DNA from: Ulva prolifera
Taxonomy: Eukaryota > Chlorophyta > Ulvophyceae > Ulvales > Ulvaceae
Assembly: GCA_023078555.1 (NCBI GenBank)
Contig: CM041204.1
Span: 4,618,430-4,682,429, forward strand
Length of the DNA: 64,000 nucleotides
Direction of reading: 5' to 3'
This document shows positions 24,501 to 36,361 of the stretch, piece by piece. Each line of letters starts with the position of its first letter. Within the stretch, counting starts at the first letter, position 1. The position numbers were made by a program, and so were the translations under genes. The notes beneath the pieces are model-generated. The model saw only the letters and a program-made list of their open reading frames with translations. It did not search any database and was not told the DNA's origin.

Positions 24501-26653
24501 GCGAGCTCTCTTCCATGGCAGGAACTGCGAGCGACCTCATCGTTCATCATGAGATGCTGACGGTCGAGCGCCTAGCGGAGGGTGCAGGATGCAGCTGTGG
24601 CAGCGAGTTCATTCAATTCATTTCATCCCTGTGCGTTGATGTACAGAGATCAGAGGCGATCGGGTCGGTGCGGCCTCGGCGCAGCCCTGAAGCGGCAGTG
24701 CCGGCCTCAGCGCTCATCCGGCGGTATCGCTGGGTGCAGCGGCAGCTCACAGCCCACAATGTGCCGTTCATGCCCCTCCCCTCCAGCCCCCCCACCTCCA
24801 CCGACTTCTGCGCCACGAGCGAACGATTCATCGAGTCGATCTCCCAAGCCTCCGCACCACACGTCGCCGTCTCGATCTCCGCACAGCCATCCAGGCCAGA
24901 CAGCCAACGCAGCGGCGACGGGGGGCGCGAGCGGCCGGAGCCCGCCGCCGCACTTGCGGCGGGCGCGTGCCCTGTGCTGTGGCAGCATACACGGCTCAAC
25001 ATGCTGCTGCCGGCCACGGCGTCGACGGCAGTGGCGGTGTGTGCGCTGGCTGCCGCGGCCGGCGGCGTTGCGCCGACGGCGGCGCAGCCGGCACAGGCGC
25101 CGGAGGTCGTCAGCATGGCGCTGTGGCTGCGGGGCTTGCTCGCCCCAGACCTCAACGCGGCTCTCGGCATCGAGACATTCACCTCTCAGTCGCAGGTGCG
25201 ACTACAGCCTCGCTGTAGGGATATGGACATTAAGGCATTTCCACACTGACGATGGCAGTCACGCCTGTGTCGACCAGCAGCGGGGAGTCATTCAACCAAA
25301 AATCCGGCCTCAGCAGGCAACATCAAAGATCAGGACTGCGTCTTGGAGGACATCGATCGATTTCTAGCCCTCAGCACCAACCTGCCGTGCCGCCTATGCA
25401 TGTCTGGTCGCAGCATGCCAGTCACTTGGCTGTGCTCAGCCTAGCTGGCGCCGGTGCAGGTGCAGTCAGAGCTTGCGCGGCTGGTGCAAGTCGGGGAGGT
25501 GCTCTGCCACACCCCGACGTCCCCGATCACCTCCCCGGACCTCCTCTCCTCTGAGGACCACGCCGGCGGCTCGCCACTCGCCTCGGACCTCACCTCCCGC
25601 GCCGGCCTCGACGTCTTTGTCGGGCAGTCATTCAACTCCACCGCGCCCGCCGGCAGCCGCCACGGCTCGTCCGTCACCTCCGGCGCCAACGGGGCCAATG
25701 GCACAAACGGGAACGGCGGCGCCGCGTCCGCCGAGCTCAGCCAGGTGTATGTCGTCCCCGCCGATGGCACCGGCGGCTCTCTGCGGTTCTATGCCGCCAC
25801 GATAGCGCCGCTGGTGGCCACGTACGCGGCGGTGCTGCGGTACGCGTGTGCGCGGCTGCAGGTTGGCGTGGCGCTCGGCCGCGCGGAGTTCTCCACGTCA
25901 GCGCTGCAGTGGATCCGGGATGCGTGCGCAGAGCGCACGTCGGCGGTGGGCGCAATTCCGAGCCAGCTGATCGTCCAGCATGCTGTCGAGGCCCTCATTG
26001 ATGCGGGGTGTCTGCAGGCGCAGGAGGACGGTGCGCCTGCTGTAAACCAGCATTTCTGTGTCATGCATGCGCTGCAAGGCTGTGCCGTGACGTCGCCGCG
26101 GCTGGTGGCTGCAACCTCCACACGTACAGCCCTAGCTCTCATTACTCCCTCGATCATCATATCCTAGCTCCATGCACGTACGGCTATCTCTGGCTCTTGG
26201 GTCAGAGACTGTTTCCAGCTCTCCAGAATCGCCTCTGTCGGGTCACATGGCAGCATGCAGCCCCTGTGCGTCTCTTTGAAAAGACTGCACGCTTGCCTGC
26301 TGCGCATGCATGTTTTGTACTGGTGGCGTCTGCACTCTTCCATTGCACTGACTGCTTGTGCAGGCACCGCGCCGGCGCCTCTGCCGCACCCTGAGTCGAC
26401 CATCAACCTGGATGCGGCGCCATCACCAAAGCCGCCCAAGCCGTCCGGCACTGGCGCCGCAGCATCCTCCCCTGGCCAGGGAGCACCGCAGCAGGAGCCG
26501 GCGGTCAAGGGGGGCATCGCTCAGGCAAAGGGGGGCACGCTGACGATGCATGGCCGCGCAGTGTCCGCAGCAGAGCATACACTGGAGCGCCTGCAGCATT
26601 GCCTCGGCATTCTCCTGCCTCTCCAGGTGGAGATCCCAACAATTGAGGCGTGA
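21564..26653 (+). CDS. Glycerol-3-phosphate / dihydroxyacetone-phosphate acyltransferase (GNPAT/PlsB type)
   Basis: Transfers an acyl group to glycerol-3-phosphate or DHAP, the first step of glycerolipid or ether-lipid synthesis. Exons 21564-22066, 22199-22290, 22716-22976, 23412-23731, 24076-24348, 24647-25195, 25460-26030 and 26364-26653 are phase-consistent, 952 aa. All four acyltransferase blocks are visible: PTHKSHLDY (catalytic H173, D178), [19 protein letters not shown] and VPVSISYD, in the order and spacing of animal GNPAT and bacterial PlsB. Downstream [23 protein letters not shown] matches the GNPAT C-terminal helical region. It is longer than animal GNPAT (about 680 aa) because of Ala/Pro/Ser-rich inserts. 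No C-terminal peroxisomal SKL-type signal is present (ends PTIEA). The intron after 24348 uses a GC donor (GCAAGT). Exon 5 start is the least certain. Very GC-rich exons. Confidence 0.85.
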
Positions 26654-28000
26654 CAGCTCGTTTAAGTGTTGATTGTTTGGTCCAGGACTCACCTGGTCAG
26701 CAGTGATTGGATCGCTCAGTTGTCCTGATAGGTGAGTCTGCTGGCGTATCAAAAACCAGTGGAAAGGTGTGCTAGGCTCACACTTGTCCAGCGTGGTGAG
26801 GTGTGGGCATGAATGGGGTGATACCAGCGCAGCGCAGTGAGTTGTGCTTGACCGCCACAGTCAGGCATGGTGAGCGGCTGCTCTGTGGTCCTACCTCAGT
26901 TCCAGTCATGGAGAGCTGTCACACAGCTGTGGCCGCTCTCCTGCCTTGCCTGGCCATGCGTCAGTCTGCACCATGGGGCTGTCCAACCCCAAGTCCCCAG
27001 AAGCACACATCCCAATGCGGCTGCTGCCACGGCTGGACCCACTCCCCCGCCCTCCCGGTGAGGCTGAGCCACATGTTTGTCGTGGGGCACGTGGGGCCAA
27101 TGTCCATTGGTCGCAGGCAGCAGCTTCAGCACTAGAGGGCAGCCACAAGGGCAGCTCGTAATGATTGATAGGCAGGCGGTGGTGGTCTGCCATTGTCGGC
27201 GTCAGGAGAGACGCTGGCGCCAATGCGTGCATGTACAGCGAGTCGTCATGCACTGTGCCACATCGATGTTGCAGCTCAGCATGGCAAATGAGAGGCATGT
27301 TTGCAATGAGAGTCGTGCGATGTCACTATGCGTTCCGTGGGTACCTCTGCTAGTAGCAGCCCAAAGCAATGGCTGTGTGAACTTCAGAGGAGCGCTGTTA
27401 GGAATGATGGATATGTTGGCCACCGCTTTGTACAGGCTGATGCTGTCATCTTCCAGCTCAGCATTTGCACGGCTGTAATGGAGGCTCGCGAGCAGGTTCA
27501 AGATTCGCGTACTCACCAACAGCAGTCGACAGCGTCATGCACTGTCAATCGGGTGGGGGCGCATTAGCAAAGTGCCACTGCCAACGCCATCAGCAAAGAA
27601 AAGATCTTGCATTTGAGAGATGACGCACATGCAGCCCGTTTCACGTGGTGTGTGATGGGGGCTCGACATGGTGACAAGAGCCATGTTACTGCAGTGACAC
27701 CAAATTGGCAAGCCTGTTTGCAGAAATTTGAGCTGGGACGGGGTCCTTAATATCTCGGTTTTCCCGCAACTTCCTTCCGTTTGGTTGTGCTGTCTATATG
27801 CGTACACGACGGTCAATTGAGACCTCACTGTTTTAGCAGCCTGCACAACACCCGCAATGCTGAAGGCACATGCTGTCGCACACATATTGGAGAGCAGATA
27901 CATGATGGCAGCAACAGCACCACGCAGATAGACGTACATGCCTAGATTTACCATCTCGAGCTGCTTCAAATCACAGTGCTGAACGTTTGTCAGCGCCACA
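26654..28000 (-). other. Possible minus-strand membrane-protein exons, unresolved
   Basis: Near 27990-27870 the minus strand encodes MVNLGMYVYLRGAVAA followed by a second hydrophobic stretch. Near 27475-27350 a block between an acceptor and a donor encodes RANAELEDDSISLYKAVANI. Near 27060-26980 there is another hydrophobic run. These could belong to one membrane protein, but phases between blocks did not resolve, so no CDS is called. Confidence 0.25.
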
Positions 28001-28040
28001 TCGAGACCCGTTCAGGTCCTTGCGATCCCATGGTGGCCTT

Positions 28041-28260
28041 CAAGGACAGACTTGGAGAGGCAGGTAGCAGCGCAGAGCACCCATAACGCCTTGCAGCCAC
28101 ATCACATCAGCACCGCCCTGAAACATAAAGCAGTCCTGGGTCCCCCAAGCCACTCAGCACAGCCCCATTTTAACACTCCAAAGAGCACCAACACCACATC
28201 AGCACCAAAGAGCATCAGCACTACACTGGCACACAAACACCCGTTCCAGCTCCCAGCAAC
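28041..28260 (+). repeat. Degraded member of the CA-tailed repeat family
   Basis: The head AAGGACAGACTTGG then AGAGGCAGGTAGCAGCGC at about 28041-28073 resembles the heads at 29555 and 40477. It is followed by CA-rich sequence with many CACCA and CAACACC units to about 28260. Confidence 0.5.
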
Positions 28261-29105
28261 GCCGCACGAACCCTGTCCGCCCCTCCCGGTGCTGAGGCTG
28301 ATGGCCAGCTGGGTCAGGTATTTAGTTTTCCAGCAGGCATCACGTACGCTGTACCGGGGGCGCTTTTCAAAGCATGACATCAGTTCTAGGGCATTGCATG
28401 CTGTGCTGAGGTCCAGCACGCGAATGCAGTGCCCCACAGCTGCTGTCAGGAGTGGCGGAGTGCGGCCCGTGGCTGCACAATTGCTTCCACAAGTAATTGG
28501 AGCGAACGAATTGGAGTGCACATACAACTTGCTATCGGGAGTCTGTGAGGCGCGTTCATGCGGCCAGGCAAGAGCGGTCTCCAAGGCTGTACCCGCCTGG
28601 GCGGGGCCTGCAGATGACATCTGGGGTGAGTGGCCCTGTGGTGAGTGCACGTCTTCAGCTGGAACTGTACATTTACAGTATCGGCACCACTCGACCACAT
28701 CGCATGGTGCATGGCAGGCCAGAGTCACAACAGCTCTGGTGCTAGATCTATGTATACACATGCAGTCAGCGGCACGGCCTCAGCCCTGCAACGAGTGCAT
28801 GGATCCATATGGCTCGAGCCTCCATGATGTGGCTACCACAATAGCACTGCACACGCGACGTGCCGCCGGTATTTACACCAGTAGTGCTGATCAATCCCAA
28901 GCAATGAGGCGATGGTAGAAAAAAGTCACCGCGCTCGAGATTTGGCGACGTGGCGGCTGCAAGATTGAATGGCAGACCACCATGCCGCTCGAGCCTGGAA
29001 CTGGCCGATGTGGACCCCATGGTCCTCAATGCTCTGGCGGTCTTGAGCGGCGGCCACCGCTGTGCTTGCAGCGGGTGTGCAACCGCAGAGCCGGCGGACA
29101 ATAGG
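28100..29105 (-). other. Possible ankyrin-like exons
   Basis: The minus strand shows ankyrin-like pieces in different frames: ERHGGLPFNLAAATSPN near 28990-28940, APHRLPIASCM...SLQLLVE near 28570-28490, and GRTPPLLTAAVGHCIRVLDL near 28460-28400. Spacing and frame changes would suit an intron-containing ankyrin gene, but no complete repeat is continuous and splice sites were not fixed. A long plus-strand frame (28052-28918) overlaps and looks non-coding. Confidence 0.25.
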
Positions 29106-29554
29106 GTTCTTTTGGTCCTTTGGGTTGAGGACGGATTAAAAGCTACCCCCTCCGTTTCACGAGGTCGTGGGTTCGATTGTGCGTATGCTTTTGGGCATCG
29201 AAACGGCCGTACGTGACCACCTTGCTTAGCACAGGAGGTGGCCCTGTGAGTTGCGTACGGTCATCTGAGGGGGTTTTCCAGGTGGTTTACCCCTTCAGCA
29301 TATGTGGTCCCGTTAACTCGGAGTTGTCAATGTCCAATAGGATACGGCTCAGTCAATTCAGATTTACTTTACTTTACAGGCCCCGCTTCCTGGAGGACAT
29401 GCCTGATCATGCAGCCTGTCGCTTGATTCCAGTTGTAGACGTGCGGGTACGTGGGCAGGGCTGCTGCAAGGGGCATGCCCTGAGGTGCGCAGACGAGGTA
29501 TGTGGCTGCGGCGAGGCGGCGCAGCCCTGAGGGCGTGTTCATGCAGTGGGCTGC

Positions 29555-29877
<323 letters not shown>

Positions 29878-29881
29878 TTTG

Positions 29882-30700
29882 CTGCATCGCACAGCATGCG
29901 CTGGCTGCCGATGGCCACAAGCCTCTGTTTCACTGAGCCGCTCCGTGACAGCACTTACAGTGTGTTTATCACCACAGCCTGCTGCAGCCCCTCACGACAT
30001 AGATCTGGCCAGTCGCCTCGGTAGCACAATTGGCGCGGGCCTGTTGATGGCAAAGCAGGCACACCACTCGAAGCAGGGAACGATGGAATAGCAACAGGCA
30101 ACACAATGTCACACAAGTAGCAGCACTGCGGTGCTTGAGGCATGCACAATCAGGCCTGCATCCTCTGCACTTGGACACATGTCATCTGATCACAGAAGAA
30201 CACAAGTTTTTGCAACAGAAGCTTGCACACTCTGGCCCACACCCTCTGTCCTTTGCTAGGAACTCAATGGGCACCACAACATGGAGCAACACAGCACAAG
30301 TTGCTACAAATGCAAATGAAGCTTGCACTTGTACGCCCAGACTATCCTCCCACTGCGAGGGACCCACAAACATGCACTCACACTAGCTTCAAACTCCAAA
30401 GCATGCACACCCGTACCAACACCCTCGGCCATCTGCCCTCTTCGGAGCATACACACATTCACAACTACCTACAACATACAGAACAGCCATTGCTGCTGTC
30501 TCAGTGCCACGCTCCCACCACCTCTGCACCTCGGCACCACACGCTACCTCCGCAGCCCCGCCCCCGTGGACGGGCCCGTCTACGGCAACCACATCACAGT
30601 CATCGGACACGTGTCCCGACACCCCGCACGCACCCCGCCCCCCGCCACCCCGCCACTCCGCGCCTACGCCCGCCCGGTGGGCTAGACACGCAGTGCCATC
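29882..30700 (+). repeat. Segmental duplication, copy A
   Basis: It begins CTGCATCGCACAGCATGCGC and ends GTGGGCTAGACACGCAGTGC. It matches copy B (30913-31750) along its length with scattered substitutions and small indels. It sits directly after the (CA)n tract. Long frames in it (for example 30223-30711) do not keep the same frame in copy B, so I regard it as non-coding. Confidence 0.8.
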
Positions 30701-30912
30701 TTTGCCCGTAAAGCACGCCAGATGCAACTTATCATCGATTGTTTGCTCAGGACAGGTACCTTTCTTCTGCAGACAAGTAGCTGGAGGCGCGATACGCTGC
30801 GTTGCTATTCCAAGGGCATGTACCGTCGCTGTTGCGAAGATGCACTACCGCTGCGCACACAGCTGCACAAGCTCTCGACGAATGACATGTGAACTCTAAA
30901 CTGCATATTTGT

Positions 30913-31750
30913 CTGCATCGCACAGCATGCGCTGTCTGCCGCTATTTCACTGAGCCGCTCCGTGACAGCGCATACAGTGTGTTTATCACCACATCCTAGG
31001 CAGCTGCTGCGGCCCCTCACAACAGAGATCTGGCCAGTCGCCTCTGTAGCACAATTGGCGCTGGCCTTTTGATGGCAAATCAGGCAGACCAATCAAAGCA
31101 GGGAACGATGGAATAGCAACAAACAACACAATGTCACACCAGTAGCAGCACTGCGGTGCTTGAGGCATGCACATTCAGGCCTGCACTCTCTGCACATGGA
31201 CAGATGTCATCTAATCACAGAAGAACACAAGTTTGTCGCAACAGAAGCTTGCACACTCTGGCCCACACCCTCTGTACTTTGCCAGGGAACTCAAAGGGCA
31301 CCACAACATAGAGCAATGCAGCACAAGGTGCAACAACTGCAGCTGGCACTTGTAGACACATACCCTCCTCCCGCTGCGAGGGACCATCAAACATGCACTC
31401 ACACTAGCTGCAAAGTCCGAAGCATGCACACCCATACCAACACCCTCGGCCATCTGCCCTCTCCGAGCATACACACGTTCACAACAACATACATACAGAA
31501 CAACTATTGCTGCTGTCTGAGTGCCAAGCTTCCACCACCTCAGCAACTCGGAACACATGCAATCTCCGCAAGCACAACACCGCACCCACGTCCTCATGCC
31601 CGTTGCGGCTACAGCAGCACCATGAGCTGGAATCATGCATCACAGGCATCGGCACCTCAAGTCCCGTCACACCGCGCACCCCGCACCCTGACAACTCGCC
31701 ACCCTGCGTCCCCTACGCCCCTCCCGGTGGGCTAGGCACGTAGTGCCATC
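30913..31750 (+). repeat. Segmental duplication, copy B
   Basis: Second copy of the 29882-30700 unit, separated by about 210 bp of unrelated sequence. The (CA)n tract upstream of copy A is not present upstream of copy B. Confidence 0.8.
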
Positions 31751-32430
31751 GTTCGAAGAAAGTGGCTGCAGAACGCTCCGGCGATCTGCCACGATTGCCT
31801 AAAAAGAGAATTCGCGATCGCCAGCAGTAAGGATTCTTGCTGCAGTCACAGCTTTCAGATCTGTGAAGGCGTGAAGGCGAGAACACTAGTACTGTATGGC
31901 CAGTACCAGTACTGTCCATGGCCAGTGCATGAGCGCGTATCAATACAAATCACCCGAAAATTGTTTGCCCACCGGGCCTTACATGGTCGCGCCCCTCCCC
32001 GCGTGTAGGATGGGCCCCCTCGCCACGGATTCCACGCGTTTTTTGTGTAGCGATCGCCCCCTGGCGCCGCATCGACCGCGTACATGTTCCACGGTTCCGG
32101 AACCGTTCCGGAATGCATCTGGCACCGGCCCGAAAGCTTTGCGTGACAGCTGCTGCGTGCGAACGTGTAGATAAACAGCGGAGATCATTTATGCATCGAG
32201 TCTTCTTGCATGCTTCAGCGTGCGGGCCCAGCAGGACAGCGCTGCAGCGAGACGTTCATGTCCCGGCGTACCGGCTGCCGAGCAGCTTTGGTACGGACGG
32301 TTGCTTTCGCCGATTAGACAAAGTTTGCAGCTGCACATGTAGCTGCATAGATGCTATTGTATACAAAATGCGCTCCCCCTGTGACGCATCGATGAGATAT
32401 CTGTAACATGTACAGCTCTGTCTCAAAACT

Positions 32431-32480
32431 CTAAGAGAATACAAACACCAAAACCGAATCTCAACCGAATCAACAGCACC
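32431..32480 (+). repeat. Micro-element copy, 3' part only
   Basis: The segment ACAAACACCAAAACCGAATC followed by TCAACCGAATCAAC matches the 3' half of the family. The 5' half is absent or unrecognisable. Confidence 0.5.
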
Positions 32481-32640
32481 ACACGATCACACTACAACCG
32501 CACCCACACCTCAGTCCGGCAGGATCACGTCCTCCAGGCCTGCCTCATACCGCAACCCCTGCTGTGCACGCTGTCATATTCTCTCAGTACCTCGATATGG
32601 CGCGAATCGATGACAGGCCAAATGACCTCTGACTGTGGCC

Positions 32641-32750
32641 ACATACATGTGGTGGGAGGGTCATTTACAAAAGAGTGAACGTGTGAAAACAAACACTGAA
32701 ACCGAATCTCATCCGAATCAACATTAACATACATGTGGTGGGAGGGTGAT
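32641..32750 (+). repeat. Micro-element copy with 24-bp flanking direct repeats
   Basis: The core at 32665-32726 contains TTACAAAAGAGTGAACG and AAACCGAATCTCATCCGAAT. It lies between 32641-32664 and 32727-32750, which agree at 23 of 24 positions (ACATACATGTGGTGGGAGGG...). This reads as an insertion with a long target-site duplication. Confidence 0.7.
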
Positions 32751-32791
32751 CATGAGAGTGAAGCTGCTTCGTGAGGGGCTCTCGTGTAACA

Positions 32792-32832
32792 TGAGTCATG
32801 TTGTATTCGTTCAACGAATACAACATGACTCA
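32792..32832. repeat. Perfect 20-bp inverted repeat, 1-nt loop
   Basis: The arms 32792-32811 (TGAGTCATGTTGTATTCGTT) and 32813-32832 are exact reverse complements around a single C. Confidence 0.95.
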
Positions 32833-33076
32833 AAGTTTGAGCTTGTTCGTTCTTCCATCATGCACTGTGTGGCTGGCGTGTTAACACGCAATTGGTCCTG
32901 CATGCATGTCTTCAAGTTCAGATGTAACAATAGTTACAAAAGTGTTGGTGCGGAAGAGATTCTGTTGCTGTGTTTGTCTATGCCTGTTCACTCTGGAGCA
33001 TCTTCTGTAGCGGTAGCATGCACTGCAGCGCACACGTGTTGCAATGTTACAAGATCTTACAAGATCTTCTTGAGCG

Positions 33077-33137
33077 AACGGGCGTACACGTCTGACTTAC
33101 AAAAGAGTGAACGGGAGACAAGACAACGGGCGTAAAC
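33077..33137 (+). repeat. Micro-element copy, 5' part, with 13-bp flanking repeats
   Basis: TTACAAAAGAGTGAACGGGA is present; the 3' half is missing. The flanks 33077-33089 (AACGGGCGTACAC) and 33125-33137 (AACGGGCGTAAAC) agree at 12 of 13 positions. Confidence 0.5.
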
Positions 33138-34279
33138 AGTTGAGATCTGTTGTCTCCGACTTCCATACGCGTGTCATATACATGTATGCTATTGTACAAA
33201 TTTGTACACTCTTTAAAGAGTGAACGGGTCATTTTAATCCGGTCCTCAGGTTTCGATCCGTCGCTTGTGCGACTGTCACTGCCGACTGCCACGTAGGCAC
33301 CGGTTGAAGCGCGCCGTGCGTGCAACTGTGATACCTCGGAGCTTTGAACACTTTTTGAACTAACATGACAAAAGCTATTACTTGCTTGCGTCAAAGCTAC
33401 ATGGCGAATGCTGAAACGAGCGGAACGTCTGTTTCCGGGGCGTTTGCAACTGCGCCGGCTTTGGTCACCAACCTGTTGTCGCCGACGACTCCAGCTCTGA
33501 GCAGATGACCGTCTCTGCGTTCGCAACTGGACACTGTATCATCATACAATGCTAGAGCTTTGTAAAGAATGCGTGATTGAGACCGCGTGAGCGTTGCAGC
33601 GTCAGGCGAACTCTGCAGCTTTGTTAACGCAGTGATATCCTCACAACAATACCGAAGCTCGCTACAGCACGGCAGAAAAATCACACCAAGTGGCTCAAAT
33701 TGAAGCAAATAGCGTCGCGTTATGCGTGACCGTATGTGCCCTGGCATCGGGAGATGACAGACAGCACTCGCAACGCAATGCATTTACCCATACAGCATGC
33801 TCCCGCAAAGTGATAATAACGTTGACATTGTATCTGATTGATAAATTCGGCAGGGCTGTGGCAACGGTCGGGCTTGCTACAGACAGACGTGCCTTGGCGA
33901 TACCTCCATCGCCAAGGCTACAGAACCGCTGCAATCCCAACTTTTTCACGCTACTATACAGATAGAGATTGTATCTACATTGAGTTCTCACAGTTGCAGA
34001 TGCGTGCTGCCTCCGGCGCGCAGCGTTACGGCCGTAACAATCGAGCGGCATGACGGCAGCTCTCAGCGTGCACGCAGCATCGTTAGCCAGGTTGTTTACG
34101 CTAAAACCTCACTGATGCTAGAACTTCACGCCTTCGAACCTATTAGCACTGTCGGGGGCAAGTAGCGCGCCAATCCGGTGGTGGCACCAGTCTGGCTGCA
34201 TAGGCTCCATGCATGATGAATGGCGCGGTGCTGACGACGTGAGCCATGAGACCAGTCGAGACTTGAGGACCGGTTACTC

Positions 34280-34330
34280 AAGACCGAGTGAACGGGAGAC
34301 AAACACTAAAACCGAATCCCATCATATGAT
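34280..34330 (+). repeat. Micro-element copy
   Basis: GAGTGAACGGGAGACAAACA followed by CTAAAACCGAATCCCATC. No clear flanking repeat. Confidence 0.5.
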
Positions 34331-34596
34331 ACCACATCTCCGGTTTTCAGCCAAACTCTGTGTGCACATCCAGGTTTGGCATGACTCAGCAGACTGAGGC
34401 CGAGCGAGCCCGCCATGCCAGCCCCCAATACCAGCAGCTTGTTGTCTTGCTTGGCACTTGTATACTATAGGAGTAGCAGATGTAAATGGTGTGGCAGGTG
34501 GGATCCATGTGTGGTGCTGTCCACCTCCAAATATGCCCCAAAAAACTTTTTCAATTCTCAGTGGAAGGATGTTTGCGGCAGGCCTAGGCCACTGTG

Positions 34597-34687
34597 ACAC
34601 CCCAGAGTCTGGTTTACAAAAGAGTGAACGGGAGAAAACAAACACTGAAACCGAATCGCATCCGAAGCAACTGCAACACCCCAGAGT
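34597..34687 (+). repeat. Micro-element copy with 12-bp flanking direct repeats
   Basis: Near-consensus copy (TTTACAAAAGAGTGAACGGG and AAACCGAATCGCATCCGAAG). The flanks 34597-34608 and 34676-34687 are identical (ACACCCCAGAGT). Confidence 0.7.
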
Positions 34688-35114
34688 GCATCACCACTGT
34701 ACATGTAGTTGTGCACAACTCATGAAAATTCGCAGCCTAGGCAAGCTTGAGCTCAAGGCCAAATAACCAACATGCAGCTCGACCAAAATCCGCCCGATCA
34801 GCACTTCACATATACCTCAAGTGATCTCCTAGGAGGCCTGTTCGATTCTGAGCTCAATCCGTGCACACCAGCTATTCTACATGTGCTCTATATATATACC
34901 CCGAACATGCGTGTGCTTCACCATCTTCTGTGCTGAAAGATGCTGTGCACTCAGTCTCACAAATCAAAGGCATTCACCAGCAGCTTTTGTGCGTGCTTCG
35001 CGAATCTGCAATCCAGTTGTCAACTTCGATCTCGTGGAGTGCATGGCGTGGCCACGCGTGGTGGTGTGGTGAGTGGTGTCGCGTGACGCATGCCCCATGC
35101 GAGATTCCAACACC

Positions 35115-35158
35115 GTTTCACATGTCACCGGTGGCTGAAAACCGGTGACATGTGAAAC
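35115..35158. repeat. Perfect 18-bp inverted repeat, 8-nt loop
   Basis: The arms 35115-35132 (GTTTCACATGTCACCGGT) and 35141-35158 are exact reverse complements; the loop is GGCTGAAA. Confidence 0.95.
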
Positions 35159-35373
35159 TTCGTTTTTGCGGCCGGCCGGCAGCTGCCAAATATGTCTTGC
35201 AGGCCTATGTGCACGTGTCTATGGCCCTGCATACATCTGTAGTGACGGTACACGTGCTGTTCACGCGCACCTGAGGCCTCCCATGGCCAGGAGCTCGAGT
35301 CCTAGCTGGCAGACCAAACTATCTCAGAGATATGGGCGGCTGTTTCGGAAGAGGTATCTGCGCTGTGATGTCT

Positions 35374-35430
35374 ACGAAAGAGTGAACGGGAGAACACAAA
35401 CACCATAACCGAATCTCATCCGTTTCAGCG
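35374..35430 (+). repeat. Micro-element copy
   Basis: ACGAAAGAGTGAACGGGAG followed by ATAACCGAATCTCATCCG. No clear flanking repeat. Confidence 0.5.
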
Positions 35431-35543
35431 TTGCAATGGTCTGCGCAGACGTCGACCCTGGCGCCAGTGCACCCGTGTACGTATCCTCTCCTGCAACACT
35501 TGAGCTGAAGGCTCTACCTGCGAGTAGACCATGTACTATACTG

Positions 35544-35660
35544 TCGTGTAGTGTTCTTGCACTGCCACGTCAGAGATTCTCGAGATCGTGTCGTGTTGTG
35601 TTACACAACACGGCACGATCTCGAGAATCTCTGACGTGGCAGTGCAAGAACACTACACGA
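35544..35660. repeat. Near-perfect 58-bp inverted repeat, 1-nt loop
   Basis: The arms 35544-35601 and 35603-35660 are reverse complements with a single mismatch (positions 35591 and 35613). It directly abuts the left end of the short transposon at 35667. Confidence 0.95.
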
Positions 35661-35666
35661 GTCGAT

Positions 35667-36235
35667 ACCAGGGCTCTACATCCCGATCGGTTTCCCGACG
35701 AAAAATTGGAAAAAGGCAAAAAAACCGACGGCGAGCGAAGCGAGTCGTCGGTTTTCCCCGACAAGCCAGGGGGGGGGGCCGGCGGGCGTGCCCGACGGCC
35801 GCCAATGGTGCTTTTCGGGATACCCCGACCAACGCCGACAGCTTGTCAGGATCCCGAAATCCTGTCGGGCCTGAAGGCACCGGATGCACATTGCAATGAC
35901 AGAGCATTCATCAGGTGAGTCGCAACAATGTTGCTTGCTGCTTGTGCATTGCGAGAATGACCTTGCTTTCGTTCGGGTTCACTGGTCAAGGGCCGAAGCG
36001 CAGGCGCAGGGCCGAAACTCCTGCATCAGCCGACCACGGCAGCAACGAAGCGAGTTGTTCGTTGTTTCGTTGCTTCGTAAAACCCGAAAATTGTTTTTGA
36101 CACCCCTGATAGAACCTGAGGAGGTCGGCGGGCAACCCGATATCCAGCAGGGTGCTTTTCGGGGCCAGCCCGACAAAAATTGGGTATGGCTTCGGTTTAC
36201 CCCGACAAGAAAAAACCGGCTTGTAGAGCCCTGGT
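35667..36235. mobile_element. Short inverted-repeat element (MITE-like, possibly hAT)
   Basis: The ends 35667-35680 (ACCAGGGCTCTACA) and 36222-36235 are exact reverse complements. CGGTTT and CCCGAC/GTCGGG motifs recur inward on both sides and throughout the interior, along with GCGAAGCGAG-type hairpins. The size of 569 bp and CAGGG-type termini suit a non-autonomous hAT element. The expected 8-bp duplication is not clean (GTCGATAC against GTCGTGTT), so superfamily is tentative. No coding capacity seen. Confidence 0.6.
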
Positions 36236-36361
36236 CGTGTTCGTCTGGGCCCGTTTCTATCGCGGACCGACGCGAGCGCCAGCGCGCCAGGCACAGCGCG
36301 TGGCTCTGCGCCGCGGGGCTCGAGATCTGCCGTGCATTCGTCTATGCACGGGTTGTAAAGT

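Noticed and set aside
29130-29230. tRNA or tRNA-derived SINE (GGTTCGATT B-box-like motif)
   Set aside because: The T-stem does not pair and no A-box or acceptor stem is found at the right distance.
30018-30090. tRNA-like start GGTAGCACAATTGG in the duplicated unit
   Set aside because: It resembles a box A but no box B or cloverleaf follows; present in both copies simply by duplication.
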